From: an uncultured Lachnospiraceae bacterium
GTDB lineage: Bacteria; Bacillota; Clostridia; Lachnospirales; Lachnospiraceae
Direction: 5' to 3'
NCBI GenBank assembly: GCA_946628415.1
Contig: CAMOWK010000002.1
Coordinates: 1 to 64,000 of the forward strand
DNA: 64,000 bases
Below, in pieces: positions 45,901 to 54,896 of this stretch. The notes beneath the pieces are model-generated. The model was not told the origin of the DNA. It ran no database searches and saw only the letters and a list, made by a program, of their open reading frames with translations. A program made the translations under genes and the position numbers. Numbering within the stretch: position 1 is the first letter of the stretch; the number at the start of each line of letters is the position of its first letter.

Positions 45901-48465
45901 GATAATAAGAATAGTTAGTGAGAGTACGCTAATAATCACACCTAGCAAAAAAAATATGTTGCTATATCCTGGTCTAGCTGGATTTGATTCTTTGCTTGGG
46001 AAAAGGCTGTATTCTTGTTTCCAAATAACTAAGCTTTTTTCATGAGTAGATATACCTCTCCAACATGAATCAGGCGAATTGTATAAAATGTATCCAGAGT
46101 CATTCTTTTTGTTCGATGATTTTAAGGTTGTAAAAAGTAACTCATATATTTCTTTGTTTATAGTATAATACTTGAAAATATAATTGCTTCTTATATTGTT
46201 TCCTGTTTCTTTGATAGATAACTGTTGCTTTATATTTGAGTAGATTGACTTTACAGCGTTCTTTTTATGATTAACATGTGATGTCATTCCATAGATATCA
46301 CCTTCAATCTGATTTCCTAAGGAATATGTATATAGTTTTTCTTTGGCATAAACACTCCCATCAGGTCTATACATATCTACAAATGAAGTTACTATCTTAT
46401 CTTTTTGCAATGGTATTGGTTGGTAAATAAGATTGTTATCATTTGAATTAATAACTATACTAACAAATTCATTTATCGACTCGAAAGGATAATATGAATA
46501 CTCCTGAAGAGTATTAACCATTTCTTCAGGTACGTATATAGGTCCTTCAATACAGTATTTATTCTTATAAATATTCATTCCATTATATGAATCTACCTTT
46601 TCCAAGTTAAAGTCCATACTCGAAGCGGGCGCAGAGGAAATAACATATTTTATGCCTAAAATCATTTCTGCAACAGGTTCAATATCGGTATGATTTTCTT
46701 TGTAGAATAGTATTCTGGAATTGGTGGAATCTTCGTAATTGGATAATACATATTTTTCTGCAGCCTCGTACTGTGCTGTTTCGGTTTTATCATATGTCTT
46801 TGATTCGACGCCTACTTTGCTAATGGATTTAGGAAAGAAAGAGCACAATTCCAAAACCGTTACAAGGCATATTAATATATCAAAACACAGTCTTGTCATG
46901 CTGTTTTCTTTCCATACAAGCATGATGATAAAATAAAGGAAGGCAAACTCCATAGTATAAAGGTATGCATTTGGACCATCGTAGGAAGTGCTGAAGATCA
47001 TAGCATAAATCGATACTCCGATAAGAACGGTGAATGCCAGAAGTACATTCCATGCTTTTGTGTGATTGATATTAATGATTTCGTCCTGAACAAGAGTCAG
47101 TGAAAATAATGTAAATACGAACCCAAAAGTGCAGTAGAAGAACTCTGTATTTCTAAATGCATTAAGGAAATGATTTGCTGTTGGAAATACAGTACCAAGA
47201 AAAAGAACTGTAATGATTATAAGGTTTTTAAGCTTTGAAACCGCTTTGATATTACCGTTAAGGAAATAAAGAATAAGAAGGAATAGCGGTAGTATTCCCA
47301 TATAAAGATCAGCACCGTTAATAAAGTTATTTAATGTAGAAGGCGTGTTTCCATACATCATCTGTGTAAATGTATCGCCTATATTTGCCATCGGATTATA
47401 GTCAGGGAAGTTAAGGGTGAAGTCACCTTTAAAGACACTGCTGCTGAATGAATTAAGAATGATGAAGAAACCTGCACCGATAGAAAGTAAGTCAAGAAGA
47501 AGCTTCTTAAGTACGACTTCTACGCCTTCATGGAGTGAATTAAAATCTCTTGTCGGGACGTAAATCAGCATGAAAATAAACTCTATCATCGCAATATAGA
47601 TATTTGCATAGATGGTAAGAGTGAATGCTATAACATATGTGAGCCAGTGCTTTTCATTTAACAGTTTTTCTATTCCAAGGAGAACCAGAGGGAAGAGAGC
47701 AACAGCACCGGTAAGTGCTATATTTGCTCCGTCAGTGATCATATAACTTGAAAGTGCATAAGCCAGTGATAGTACAAAAGGATATATATCAAGTTTTGAA
47801 AGAAATGTTCCGAATTTCGACCTTGGAGCTTCTGTTCCCCCGATCTTAAAATCCTTTTTATCCTTATTTTTTTTGCGAGCCGCTTCACGCTTTATTTTTA
47901 GTCTTTCTTCGTAATCGGCTATTTCTTCAGCACGAAGGTCTTCCATTTCAACTTTATTAAAAAGAGAAATAGCATATCTGTATTTGAAAAATATGCTTGA
48001 AAAAAGTCCTGCAAGACCGATCTTTACAGCATAAAGGATACTCATACAGGCGAACATGGCGGATTCAGGCAGTATGAGCATGATGAGATTAAGCGGATCA
48101 GATAAGTAGTAGCAGAAGACTTTTGAGAAGTCATAAGCATTATTATAATTGTATGCGAGTATAGTACCGTTATGGGCTCTTTCGTACAGTTCGTGATAGA
48201 ATGGTATCATATATTCGTGTCCACCGGCAGTCATTATATCTTTAGAACCGAATGGAGCGAATCCTCCCATTATAAGACCGATTATCGTAACTATAAAAGG
48301 TACTGTGAATGAAAGCGCATACAGCCATTTATTGCCCGGGTTAATTTTGGGCTGCTTTATTGGCTCCTTTTGTTTTTCGGTCGTTTCCGTCCTTTTATAC
48401 GTTTTAGTTTTTAAAGACGTATTCATAGTATTGTTTTTAGATTTTTTTACTGTTTTTTTTGACAT
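42928..48465 (-). CDS. Double-length YfhO-like polytopic membrane protein
   Basis: The product has 1845 residues, about twice a normal YfhO protein. Residues 1-~840 begin with a basic tail and then GGFAPFGSKDIMTAGGHEYM, many helices and a C-terminal exterior domain. A second copy begins near 860 with SRTTPFGEKTLLIGDGYLVY and repeats the plan (FHAGLFSDNGIGFFSMYMNP) up to a final helix at about 1770-1790. YfhO proteins are GT-C-type membrane glycosyltransferase-like proteins linked to lipoteichoic acid or other polymer glycosylation. The cytoplasmic C-terminus carries SSDDDAA repeats. It has its own minus-strand promoter at 48513-48541 and ends at the efp terminator. The tandem fusion is notable; the substrate is unknown. 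Confidence 0.82.
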   Translation of the reverse strand: MSKKTVKKSKNNTMNTSLKTKTYKRTETTEKQKEPIKQPKINPGNKWLYALSFTVPFIVTIIGLIMGGFAPFGSKDIMTAGGHEYMIPFYHELYERAHNGTILAYNYNNAYDFSKVFCYYLSDPLNLIMLILPESAMFACMSILYAVKIGLAGLFSSIFFKYRYAISLFNKVEMEDLRAEEIADYEERLKIKREAARKKNKDKKDFKIGGTEAPRSKFGTFLSKLDIYPFVLSLAYALSSYMITDGANIALTGAVALFPLVLLGIEKLLNEKHWLTYVIAFTLTIYANIYIAMIEFIFMLIYVPTRDFNSLHEGVEVVLKKLLLDLLSIGAGFFIILNSFSSSVFKGDFTLNFPDYNPMANIGDTFTQMMYGNTPSTLNNFINGADLYMGILPLFLLILYFLNGNIKAVSKLKNLIIITVLFLGTVFPTANHFLNAFRNTEFFYCTFGFVFTLFSLTLVQDEIININHTKAWNVLLAFTVLIGVSIYAMIFSTSYDGPNAYLYTMEFAFLYFIIMLVWKENSMTRLCFDILICLVTVLELCSFFPKSISKVGVESKTYDKTETAQYEAAEKYVLSNYEDSTNSRILFYKENHTDIEPVAEMILGIKYVISSAPASSMDFNLEKVDSYNGMNIYKNKYCIEGPIYVPEEMVNTLQEYSYYPFESINEFVSIVINSNDNNLIYQPIPLQKDKIVTSFVDMYRPDGSVYAKEKLYTYSLGNQIEGDIYGMTSHVNHKKNAVKSIYSNIKQQLSIKETGNNIRSNYIFKYYTINKEIYELLFTTLKSSNKKNDSGYILYNSPDSCWRGISTHEKSLVIWKQEYSLFPSKESNPARPGYSNIFFLLGVIISVLSLTILIIAHKLYQNNSIFLLKNTYESLIITISNLIYKYKAYVICIFVSVCLFSIILAVSRTTPFGEKTLLIGDGYLVYYPTIASSYNSLKNGNLSLLNFHAGLFSDNGIGFFSMYMNPLNWPMLFFSEKNAMSGISLIFFIRFLLMGPSIIYYLTHRLKNTLSLSDNRLIPASICYALTNYFVGYFIFYIFFDMALFLPITLVALEKLIYKKDIKSYIISLSICMIINSFHALLLCEFLFLYFFTFKYDSIKDFFLKGLRFGLSSVLSAIISAASLLPLYLITRLSAYTNSVSESSSYKAVPDMNLGNTFIQSFKDLMVFAKTNLVTDDFSKANTYAGILLLFFLVFFIFNKKYTKYERISKILLVVFLYFAYGNEFLNFIFHGFHVQAKVPNRFAIFVVFTVITIFIDSFYSYLELTKTKGIIITIIATSFLLAISIYVKANDMYGEVSSLSMISSILFIIMYCALLVYSILKHHSLKTRANQLNPAILLCGLLFTELLITNIYNIPTTYGTVVPSYQITNTYIMNQASRTNQHTEILRSEYYGDGKTLELFNNSYETNTYGISYFASTITSSHINAFKRLIIPRSSNTIFFGNGNPIANTFLNVKYQYDDAYTYTGDVPSYMKPVSSDRSVTMYESPYNISIGFNIPSNKSINAINQDNYKSTSEYMNIISNKLVGNNIFDMYHIPSQNEAFTNTSENFSEIYWTTNQVNNNDTEKELSVNDIYEILDYEKPYNYTIDHNTKILRKTTSNNTYITLHIPRGVKGDIYIGSSKMLRFIASSDGTKEKTVKLPFFYYIPAGKTELEAITEQMELYKISVLNEETFKEIHDRLLPGCLTNISHDFNTINGDINIEEPGTIYFSLPNVPGFTAYIDGKKADIVTYFGALGVPVSETGKHHIELRYMTPGLIPGIVISIAGIIIFIIVLQVRKKTRRNNKNESGDKTSDSDEANSSNNNSANSSDDDAANSSDDDAADSSDDDAADSSDNEKNDSSGLTN
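42955..43070 (-). repeat. 24-bp tandem repeat encoding the SSDDDAA tail
   Basis: The unit, read on the plus strand as TCATCGTCCGAGGAATCGGC plus TGCA, occurs about four times with small changes and encodes SSDDDAAD-type repeats at the C-terminus of the YfhO-like protein. It stays in frame, so copy number may vary harmlessly. Confidence 0.8.
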
Positions 48466-48512
48466 AAGATTTATAATCCTTTTGAATATTTATAGGTAAA
48501 TAGATTTCAAAC

Positions 48513-48541
48513 ACTATAATTATATAGTTTTATAGGTGCAA
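48513..48541 (-). promoter_or_regulatory. Promoter of the YfhO-like gene
   Basis: On the minus strand TTGCAC (48541-48536) and TATAGT (48518-48513) are separated by 17 bases, about 48 bases before the start codon. Confidence 0.65.
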
Positions 48542-48651
48542 ATTCAAATACTATTATATAAGTAAAGAACTGATTGAAGCTGAGAAATCGGAGAATACAG
48601 GGCACTTTCAGAATATGAAGTTTCATGACACAAATGCTGTCAAAATATAAC

Positions 48652-48680
48652 TTGCACTTTTTATGCATAAACAATAAAAT
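48652..48680 (+). promoter_or_regulatory. Promoter of the gene at 48773
   Basis: TTGCAC at 48652-48657 and TAAAAT at 48675-48680 with a 17-base spacer. It is divergent from the YfhO promoter. The 110 bases between the two promoters show no repeat or operator that I can see. Confidence 0.6.
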
Positions 48681-48772
48681 GACTATGTATATGCAAATGG
48701 CAATGGGTGGCCATTTGGAATATAGAAAAACTATTTATGCTTTTGTAAATGAAGTTAATGGGGAGGTTTACC

Positions 48773-49504
48773 ATGGCACTGCGAATGAAGGAAGATAGTG
48801 ACGATACATTGCAGGAAAATAAAGAAAAACCATACTACGATGATTCTCTTTATAAAGGCGATGATTTTTCGGACGGATTTGTTGATATGTCTGACCCTAC
48901 TCTTACCGAGAATAAGAATCCTTATGTGATACAAAGCGCATATGTACCTGAAGATAAACAAAAGACAAACCCTATTGTCAAAATAATAATACTTGCAGTG
49001 CTTATTCTGGCTGTGATCATAGCATTTGTGATTGTCAGAAATAAGTTTTTTGCGCCTATGGACATTACAGCGGATGTAAAGCTTTCAGAAGAGGAGTTTG
49101 CCGCCAAGTATAAGCTTTCTTTTGAAGAGAACCCTGATATGGCAAAAAGGATTCCGCAGTGGTCCAATGGAACGGTTAAGGTTAAAACCGGTGGTGATCT
49201 GCACCTTGTTTATATCGATGGTAAACGGGTTGGAATACATACTTCAAATAAGAGATATACAATTTACGGACTTAAGGTCGGTGATCCTGATTATAAAGCC
49301 GAGCAGCTTATGACATTTAAGCATCAGGATAATTATTCTGTTCTTAATGAAATGGGACAGGGCAGTTCCACGACTTACTATTATTATAATAAAGCCACAA
49401 ATGAATGTCTTGCGACTACAGTAAATGAGAACTCCAACAGAATAGTGGCACTCACCTATTATTCAGATTTTAAGAAGATATCCGAGTCTCTTGATTTTAA
49501 TTAG
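48773..49504 (+). CDS. Single-pass membrane protein, unknown
   Basis: The product has about 243 residues: a charged cytoplasmic N-terminus (about 1-65), one helix (VKIIILAVLILAVIIAFVIV, about 73-92) and an exterior domain of ~150 residues rich in Lys, Tyr and Thr with no enzyme motif. ATG 48773 has GGGAGG 6 bases upstream, so I prefer it to ATG 48749. It lies between its own promoter and the conserved asp23-nusB run, with a 94-base gap. I do not recognise the family. Confidence 0.72.
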   Translation: MALRMKEDSDDTLQENKEKPYYDDSLYKGDDFSDGFVDMSDPTLTENKNPYVIQSAYVPEDKQKTNPIVKIIILAVLILAVIIAFVIVRNKFFAPMDITADVKLSEEEFAAKYKLSFEENPDMAKRIPQWSNGTVKVKTGGDLHLVYIDGKRVGIHTSNKRYTIYGLKVGDPDYKAEQLMTFKHQDNYSVLNEMGQGSSTTYYYYNKATNECLATTVNENSNRIVALTYYSDFKKISESLDFN

Positions 49505-49598
49505 TCAGTGGCAAGGAGTGATTATAAAAGTTTTATTCATAAATAATTAAGAATAGATTTAACGTTAATTTAGTGCATTTATTTTAGGAGATGATATC

Positions 49599-49982
49599 AT
49601 GGAAAATGAAAAACATGCAGCCTATTCACTTGGAGAAGATGAGAACACGGGAAGAGTACAGATCGCTGATGATGTTGTATCAAGCATCGCTGCGCTTGCT
49701 GTTCTGGAAGTGGATGGAGTATCGCGACTTACAGGAAATATAAGCAATGAACTGGTTGCTAAACTCGGAAAGAAGAATCTCGCAAAAGCGGTAAAGACCA
49801 GTGTTGATGAAAATGGTGTCAGGGTAGATGTTACACTTGAAGCTAAATTCGGATACAACCTCATTGATATTTCAAAAGAGGTTCAGGAGAAGGTTAAGAG
49901 TTCTCTTATGACAATGACCGGACTTACATGTAAAGAAGTAAATGTAAAGATTTCCGGAATAGATATAGAAAGTGACAAATAA
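49599..49982 (+). CDS. Asp23/Gls24 family envelope stress protein
   Basis: The 127-residue cytoplasmic protein is built as GRVQIADDVVSSIAALAVLEVDGVSR, then the TGNISNELVAKLGKK loop and DVTLEAKFGYNLIDISKEVQ, the standard Asp23 (DUF322) layout. In Firmicutes this family member (YqhY) sits directly before nusB and is linked to envelope or lipid homeostasis. TTTTAGGAGA lies before the ATG. The gap to nusB is 2 bases, so the two are co-transcribed. Confidence 0.92.
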   Translation: MENEKHAAYSLGEDENTGRVQIADDVVSSIAALAVLEVDGVSRLTGNISNELVAKLGKKNLAKAVKTSVDENGVRVDVTLEAKFGYNLIDISKEVQEKVKSSLMTMTGLTCKEVNVKISGIDIESDK

Positions 49983-49984
49983 AG

Positions 49985-50509
49985 ATGACAAGACATAAGC
50001 AAAGGGAATATATATTCCAGGCAATATTCAGATATGATTTTACGGATGTATCGGAATTGGATGAACAGATAGATTTGTTCATGGAGGATGTTATCCATGA
50101 CCAGTTCGGTGAGGATCCGGAGGATGCTGATCAGGATGAGGATAAAGCAGCTAAGGGGGATAAGGCGGATGATTCTGCTGTAACTGAGGCTGACATTGTA
50201 TCTCGTTATTGCTCAAAATACAGTGATATCCGTTACATTAAAGAAAAGACTCTTGATGTAATCAGTAAGATTCCGGAACTCGACAAAGTTATATCGGAAA
50301 ACTGTGTAGGCTGGACAGTAGAACATATGGGAAAGGCTGAACTTTCCATACTTAGACTGGCCGTTTATGAAATTCTTTTTTCAGAAGATGTACCAAGGGG
50401 AGTGGCTATAAATGAAGCGGTGAATCTTGCAAAGATTTATTGTGATGAAAAGTCACCTTCGTTTATTAATGGTGTTCTGGCAAAAATACCTGACAGGGAA
50501 ATGAATTGA
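49985..50509 (+). CDS. nusB: Transcription antitermination protein NusB
   Basis: NusB binds boxA RNA with NusE (S10) in rRNA antitermination. The 174-residue protein is longer than the usual ~140. The N-terminus REYIFQAIFRYDF and the C-terminal half (RLAVYEILFSEDVPRGVAINEAVNLAKIY, FINGVLAKI) are canonical. The extra length is an acidic Asp/Lys-rich insert at about residues 38-68 (EDPEDADQDEDKAAKGDKAD). It lies in the conserved run between the Asp23 gene and xseA. Confidence 0.93.
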   Translation: MTRHKQREYIFQAIFRYDFTDVSELDEQIDLFMEDVIHDQFGEDPEDADQDEDKAAKGDKADDSAVTEADIVSRYCSKYSDIRYIKEKTLDVISKIPELDKVISENCVGWTVEHMGKAELSILRLAVYEILFSEDVPRGVAINEAVNLAKIYCDEKSPSFINGVLAKIPDREMN

Positions 50510-50530
50510 TTATCGCTAAATGGCGCAAAA

Positions 50531-51739
50531 ATGGCAAAAAAAGAGTATTCTGTTACAGAAATAAATAATTATATAAAAAATCTCATAGGAAGTGATTATG
50601 TCCTTTCAAGAGTGCTTGTCAAGGGCGAAGTGTCAAACTCGAAGTACCACAGCGCAGGACATATTTACTTTTCGCTTAAGGATGAAAAAAGCTCTGTAAG
50701 CTGTATCATGTTTCGTGGAAAAGCTGTGCGCGGACTTGGGTTCAGACTTGAGGACGGACAGGAGGTTGTAATCTCCGGTTCATTTGGTCTTTACGAAGCG
50801 TCGGGTTCTATACAGATTTATGTAGACAGTATCGTCCTTTCCGAGAATAAAGAGGGAAAACTGTTTGCTGAATTTAACAGACTTAAAGAAAAACTCAGTG
50901 AGGAAGGACTTTTTGATTTTGAACATAAAAAAGCCATTCCAAAATTTCCGAAGAGCGTAGGTATAGTTACAGCCAGGACAGGTGCGGCTATACATGATAT
51001 AATCAGTGTTTCAAAGAGAAGAAATCCTTATACCCAGCTCATATTATATCCTGCAAAGGTTCAGGGAGATGGAGCCGCAGAAACCATTATAAAAGGTATT
51101 GAAACCCTCGATAAGATGGGACTTGATACTATCATTATCGGCAGAGGCGGAGGTTCCATTGAAGATCTCTGGGCCTTTAATGATGAAAGGCTGGCTAGAA
51201 CTATATACGCGGCAAAGACACCTATTATATCTGGTACGGGACATGACATAGATAATACGATTGCCGACTATGTATCGGATCTTCGCGCTCCGACACCTTC
51301 AGCGGCAGCGGAACTTGCAATTCCGGATGTGATGACTCACATAAGGAAGGCTGAAAGCTATAGATCGTCTCTGGAAAACAGAATAAATACTCTTATTACA
51401 GAGTATTATTTAAGGTTGAGAAATCAAAAGCTTCGTCTGGAAAGTCTTTCTCCCGAACGGAGCATTTACGATAAAGAGCAAAACCTTGCTGATCTTACAG
51501 ACAGATTAAAGACTGGGATGGCGGATATACTGACTCGTTACAGGCACAGGCTTGAACTTGATACTGTGAGACTTAACGGGCTTTCTCCTACGGCAAAGCT
51601 TGTTAATGGTTTCGGTTATGTTACGGATAAGGATGATAATCCGGTAAGAAGTGTTAGCGATGTAAATGCAGGTAATGAGCTTTCTGTCATTTTACATGAT
51701 GGAAGGATTGAAGTTTCCGTAAACGGAATCAGTAAGTAG
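50531..51739 (+). CDS. xseA: Exodeoxyribonuclease VII large subunit
   Basis: The catalytic subunit of the single-strand exonuclease ExoVII has 402 residues. An N-terminal OB domain (VLVKGEVSNSKYHSAGHIYF) precedes the catalytic region with VGIVTARTGAAIHDI, IIGRGGGSIEDLWAFNDE and GTGHDIDNTIADYVSDLRAPTP split over 51120-51300. A long helical C-terminal segment binds XseB. Length is normal. The start ATG follows nusB by 21 bases; folD, often found here in other Firmicutes, is absent. xseB follows. Confidence 0.96.
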   Translation: MAKKEYSVTEINNYIKNLIGSDYVLSRVLVKGEVSNSKYHSAGHIYFSLKDEKSSVSCIMFRGKAVRGLGFRLEDGQEVVISGSFGLYEASGSIQIYVDSIVLSENKEGKLFAEFNRLKEKLSEEGLFDFEHKKAIPKFPKSVGIVTARTGAAIHDIISVSKRRNPYTQLILYPAKVQGDGAAETIIKGIETLDKMGLDTIIIGRGGGSIEDLWAFNDERLARTIYAAKTPIISGTGHDIDNTIADYVSDLRAPTPSAAAELAIPDVMTHIRKAESYRSSLENRINTLITEYYLRLRNQKLRLESLSPERSIYDKEQNLADLTDRLKTGMADILTRYRHRLELDTVRLNGLSPTAKLVNGFGYVTDKDDNPVRSVSDVNAGNELSVILHDGRIEVSVNGISK

Positions 51740-51766
51740 ATAACTAAAAAGAAACAGGTGAATAAT

Positions 51767-52006
51767 ATGCCAAAAACTAAAAAGACAAATGATGAAATAA
51801 AAAAAGATGAAGAATTTGATATAGACGAGGCATTTGCCAGACTTGAAGAGATAAATGAAAAGCTTGCCGACAGAGACACAAAGCTGAAAGATGCTATAAA
51901 GCTTTATGCGGAAGGAACCATTCTTGCCGACAGATGCAAGAATCATCTTGAAGGCGTGGAAAAAGAAATCCGTATACTTGGTGAGGATGAAGGTACGGAT
52001 CTTTAG
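51767..52006 (+). CDS. xseB: Exodeoxyribonuclease VII small subunit
   Basis: The small helical subunit of ExoVII has 79 residues. FDIDEAFARLEEINEKLAD and KLKDAIKLYAEGTILADRC are the family's two helices. I choose ATG 51767 because CAGGTG lies 6 bases upstream and the GTG at 51758 overlaps it. It is 27 bases after xseA. Confidence 0.95.
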   Translation: MPKTKKTNDEIKKDEEFDIDEAFARLEEINEKLADRDTKLKDAIKLYAEGTILADRCKNHLEGVEKEIRILGEDEGTDL

Positions 52007-52061
52007 ACGGGCTTAATAAAAAAGTCATTCTTATTATTAAAAATATTATATGGAGCGGGAT

Positions 52062-52970
52062 ATGTTAGACATTAATACAATAAAAGAACATACAGAAAAA
52101 GTAATAGAAGATAAGCTTCCGGAGGCAGAAGGATATGCTGCACCCGTTATCGAGGCTATGAATTATGCAGTTGGCGGAGGAGGAAAAAGGCTGAGACCGC
52201 TTCTTATGTACCTCACATTCAGAACATTTGGAAATGCATATTCGGTTGCCGATGATGCGGTTGAATGCTTTATGGCGGCAATAGAAATGATTCACTGTTA
52301 TTCGCTTGTCCATGATGATATTCTTGATAATGATGATTTAAGACGAGGGAAGCCTTCATGCCATAAAAAGTTTGGAAAAGACATGGCACTTCTGGCAGGT
52401 GACGGACTCCTTAACTATGCTTACGAAGTTGCGGCAGGCGCTATGGATAAATATCCGGGTAATAAGAATATCGAAAAGGCATACATAATACTTACAAGAA
52501 AACCGGGACTTTACGGTATGCTTGGTGGTCAGACTGCAGATGTACATCTTACGGGAAAACCCCTTGATATGGATCAGCTTGAATACATATACAGGAATAA
52601 AACCTCTGCACTTATCGAATGCGCGATAATGATAGGCGCTATACTTGCTGAACTTCCGGATGCATATGTTGAACTGCTTGAAAGAGCGGCTTATAAAATC
52701 GGAATGGCATTTCAGGTCAGAGACGACATACTTGATATTGAGGGGAATGAAGAACTTCTCGGAAAGACGGTCGGACAGGATGAAACAAACGACAAATATA
52801 CATTTCCAAGAGTATATGGAATGGAATATTCAAAAAAGTATGTGGAAGAGACAACAGATGATGCTCTCAGCCTCATTGATGAAGTAAAGAATACATGTAC
52901 CGGTATTAATGAAGAGTACTATGATATTCTTATAAGCACTGTTAAATCACTTGTGAACAGAGAGTATTAA
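52062..52970 (+). CDS. ispA: Geranylgeranyl/farnesyl diphosphate synthase
   Basis: This prenyltransferase condenses IPP with allylic diphosphates, giving C15 (FPP) in most Firmicutes. The 302-residue protein has the first aspartate-rich motif DDILDNDDLRRGKPSCHKKF, preceded by GGGKRLRPLLMY, and the second motif VRDDILDIEG. ATG 52062 is preferred: GGAGCGGG lies just upstream and the ATG at 52050 overlaps it. It is followed by dxs, the first enzyme of the MEP pathway, so isoprenoid supply is grouped here. Confidence 0.93.
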   Translation: MLDINTIKEHTEKVIEDKLPEAEGYAAPVIEAMNYAVGGGGKRLRPLLMYLTFRTFGNAYSVADDAVECFMAAIEMIHCYSLVHDDILDNDDLRRGKPSCHKKFGKDMALLAGDGLLNYAYEVAAGAMDKYPGNKNIEKAYIILTRKPGLYGMLGGQTADVHLTGKPLDMDQLEYIYRNKTSALIECAIMIGAILAELPDAYVELLERAAYKIGMAFQVRDDILDIEGNEELLGKTVGQDETNDKYTFPRVYGMEYSKKYVEETTDDALSLIDEVKNTCTGINEEYYDILISTVKSLVNREY

Positions 52971-53028
52971 AATGGTTTTACAAAAACTATGATCGGAGAA
53001 GGTTTCTTTTTGAAACGTTTGATAAGTA

Positions 53029-54879
53029 ATGATACTTGATAAAATTAATGCTTCAAATGATGTTAAAAAACTAAATAAAGACGAACTGGTTCCGCTTGCT
53101 TCGGAAATCAGGGATTTTATCATAAATAAGGTCAGCCTTACGGGAGGGCATCTGGCTTCCAATCTCGGTACGGTGGAACTTACAATAGCGCTTCACAGAT
53201 GTATGAACTTTCCTGATGATAAGCTTATTTTTGATGTAGGACATCAATGCTATACCCATAAGATTCTTACCGGAAGGAAGGATGGATTTGACACGCTCCG
53301 TCAGATGGGCGGAATGAGTGGATTCCCTAAGAGGGATGAAAGCTCATCTGATGCATTTGACACGGGACACAGTTCTACAAGTATATCCGCTGCGATGGGA
53401 TTTATGAAGGCAAGAGAACTTCGCGGAACAGGTGAGAGGATTGCGGTTGTCATAGGGGACGGCTCCATGACAGGCGGAATGTTTTATGAAGCAATCAATC
53501 ATATAGGACAGATGAAGGGCAGTATTGTCGTTGTTATGAATGATAATGAAATGTCCATAAGCCGAAATGTTGGAAGTCTGTCCAGGCTGCTCACAAGACT
53601 CCGTATAGGAGAAGGATATAATGACCTTAAGAAAGGTGTAGAAAGAAAACTCATAAGTATTCCGGATATAGGTACAAAAGTAGCGAGAAGTATCAAGAGA
53701 CAGAAGGATAATATTAAGAACTTCCTCGTTCCGGGGCACTTTGTTGAGGAACTCGGAATTACATATATCGGACCGGTTGACGGGCATAATATAAATGAAA
53801 TGCAGTCGCTTTTTGAGAAGGCATTCAGGCTTGGAAGACCTATACTTGTGCACGTAAAGACCAAGAAGGGAAAAGGTTTTGCACCGGCAGAAAAATACCC
53901 TACCCATTTTCACGGAGTAGGTCCTTTTGATAAGAGGACGGGAAGGGAAATAAATAAAAAGACAGAGCCGACATATACAGATGTATTTTCAAAGACGCTT
54001 CTTTCTCTTGGCGAAACAAATGAAAAGATAGTTGCCATTACGGCTGCGATGTCCAGAGGAACAGGCGTACATGAGTTCAAGAAGAAATATCCTGAAAGGT
54101 CGGTAGATGTGGGAATAGCTGAAGAACATGCCGTGACATTTGCGGCAGGGCTTGCAGCGGGCGGATATATTCCTGTTGTTGCCATCTATTCATCTTTCCT
54201 GCAAAGGGCATATGACCAGATTCTTCATGATGTGTGTCTCCAGAATCTTCATGTCATTTTTGCAATAGACAGATCGGGTATAGTTCCCGGGGATGGAAGT
54301 ACTCATCAGGGTATTTATGATACAGCATATCTTTCGGATATGCCGAACCTTACTGTCATCGCGCCTAAAAATGCTGTTGAATTAAAGGATGCTTTCGATT
54401 TTGCAATTAATGCCGCTGGACCGGTTGCAATTAAATATGCAAAAGGAACAGCGTATGCAGGGCTTTCCGATAAAGAAGAGAGCTTTGAAAAAGGAAAGGC
54501 TGAATTGATTTATCCATTCAGCAAGATAAATATTCTTGCAGTTGGAAATATGGTTGAGCAGGCTGCTTTGTTGAGAGAAAAACTACTCAGCGAGAAAGGC
54601 GTTTCGGCCGGACTTGTAAATGTGAGATTTATAAAACCGCTCGATCGGGAAATGGTTATTAAAACTGCCGGAAATTCAAAAAAACTTATTGTAATGGAAG
54701 AAGCTATTCTTTCAGGAAGTGTTGGAGAAGCTGTGAGCAATATCCTTTTCGAGGAGGAAATAAACACAAAGCTTTATCATTTCTATGTGAATAAAGATAT
54801 ACTTCAGCACGGTACGGTTAAGGAACTGAGAGAAGATCTGGGAATATCGGTTGAGCAGATATTTGAAAAGATATTATAG
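53029..54879 (+). CDS. dxs: 1-deoxy-D-xylulose-5-phosphate synthase
   Basis: This TPP-dependent enzyme makes DXP from pyruvate and glyceraldehyde 3-phosphate, the first step of the MEP isoprenoid pathway. The 616-residue protein has KLIFDVGHQCYTHKILTGR, the TPP/Mg motif GDGSMTGGMFYEA...NDNEMSIS, the pyrimidine-domain motif VGIAEEHAVTFAAGLA, and DRSGIVPGDGSTHQG. Length is normal for the family. The ribosome binding site is weak. It lies between ispA and tlyA in the usual Firmicutes order. Confidence 0.96.
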   Translation: MILDKINASNDVKKLNKDELVPLASEIRDFIINKVSLTGGHLASNLGTVELTIALHRCMNFPDDKLIFDVGHQCYTHKILTGRKDGFDTLRQMGGMSGFPKRDESSSDAFDTGHSSTSISAAMGFMKARELRGTGERIAVVIGDGSMTGGMFYEAINHIGQMKGSIVVVMNDNEMSISRNVGSLSRLLTRLRIGEGYNDLKKGVERKLISIPDIGTKVARSIKRQKDNIKNFLVPGHFVEELGITYIGPVDGHNINEMQSLFEKAFRLGRPILVHVKTKKGKGFAPAEKYPTHFHGVGPFDKRTGREINKKTEPTYTDVFSKTLLSLGETNEKIVAITAAMSRGTGVHEFKKKYPERSVDVGIAEEHAVTFAAGLAAGGYIPVVAIYSSFLQRAYDQILHDVCLQNLHVIFAIDRSGIVPGDGSTHQGIYDTAYLSDMPNLTVIAPKNAVELKDAFDFAINAAGPVAIKYAKGTAYAGLSDKEESFEKGKAELIYPFSKINILAVGNMVEQAALLREKLLSEKGVSAGLVNVRFIKPLDREMVIKTAGNSKKLIVMEEAILSGSVGEAVSNILFEEEINTKLYHFYVNKDILQHGTVKELREDLGISVEQIFEKIL

Positions 54880-54896
54880 TAAGACGGAATAATTAT

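Noticed and set aside
53344..53913. Minus-strand frames inside dxs
   Set aside because: Shadows of a well-conserved housekeeping gene.
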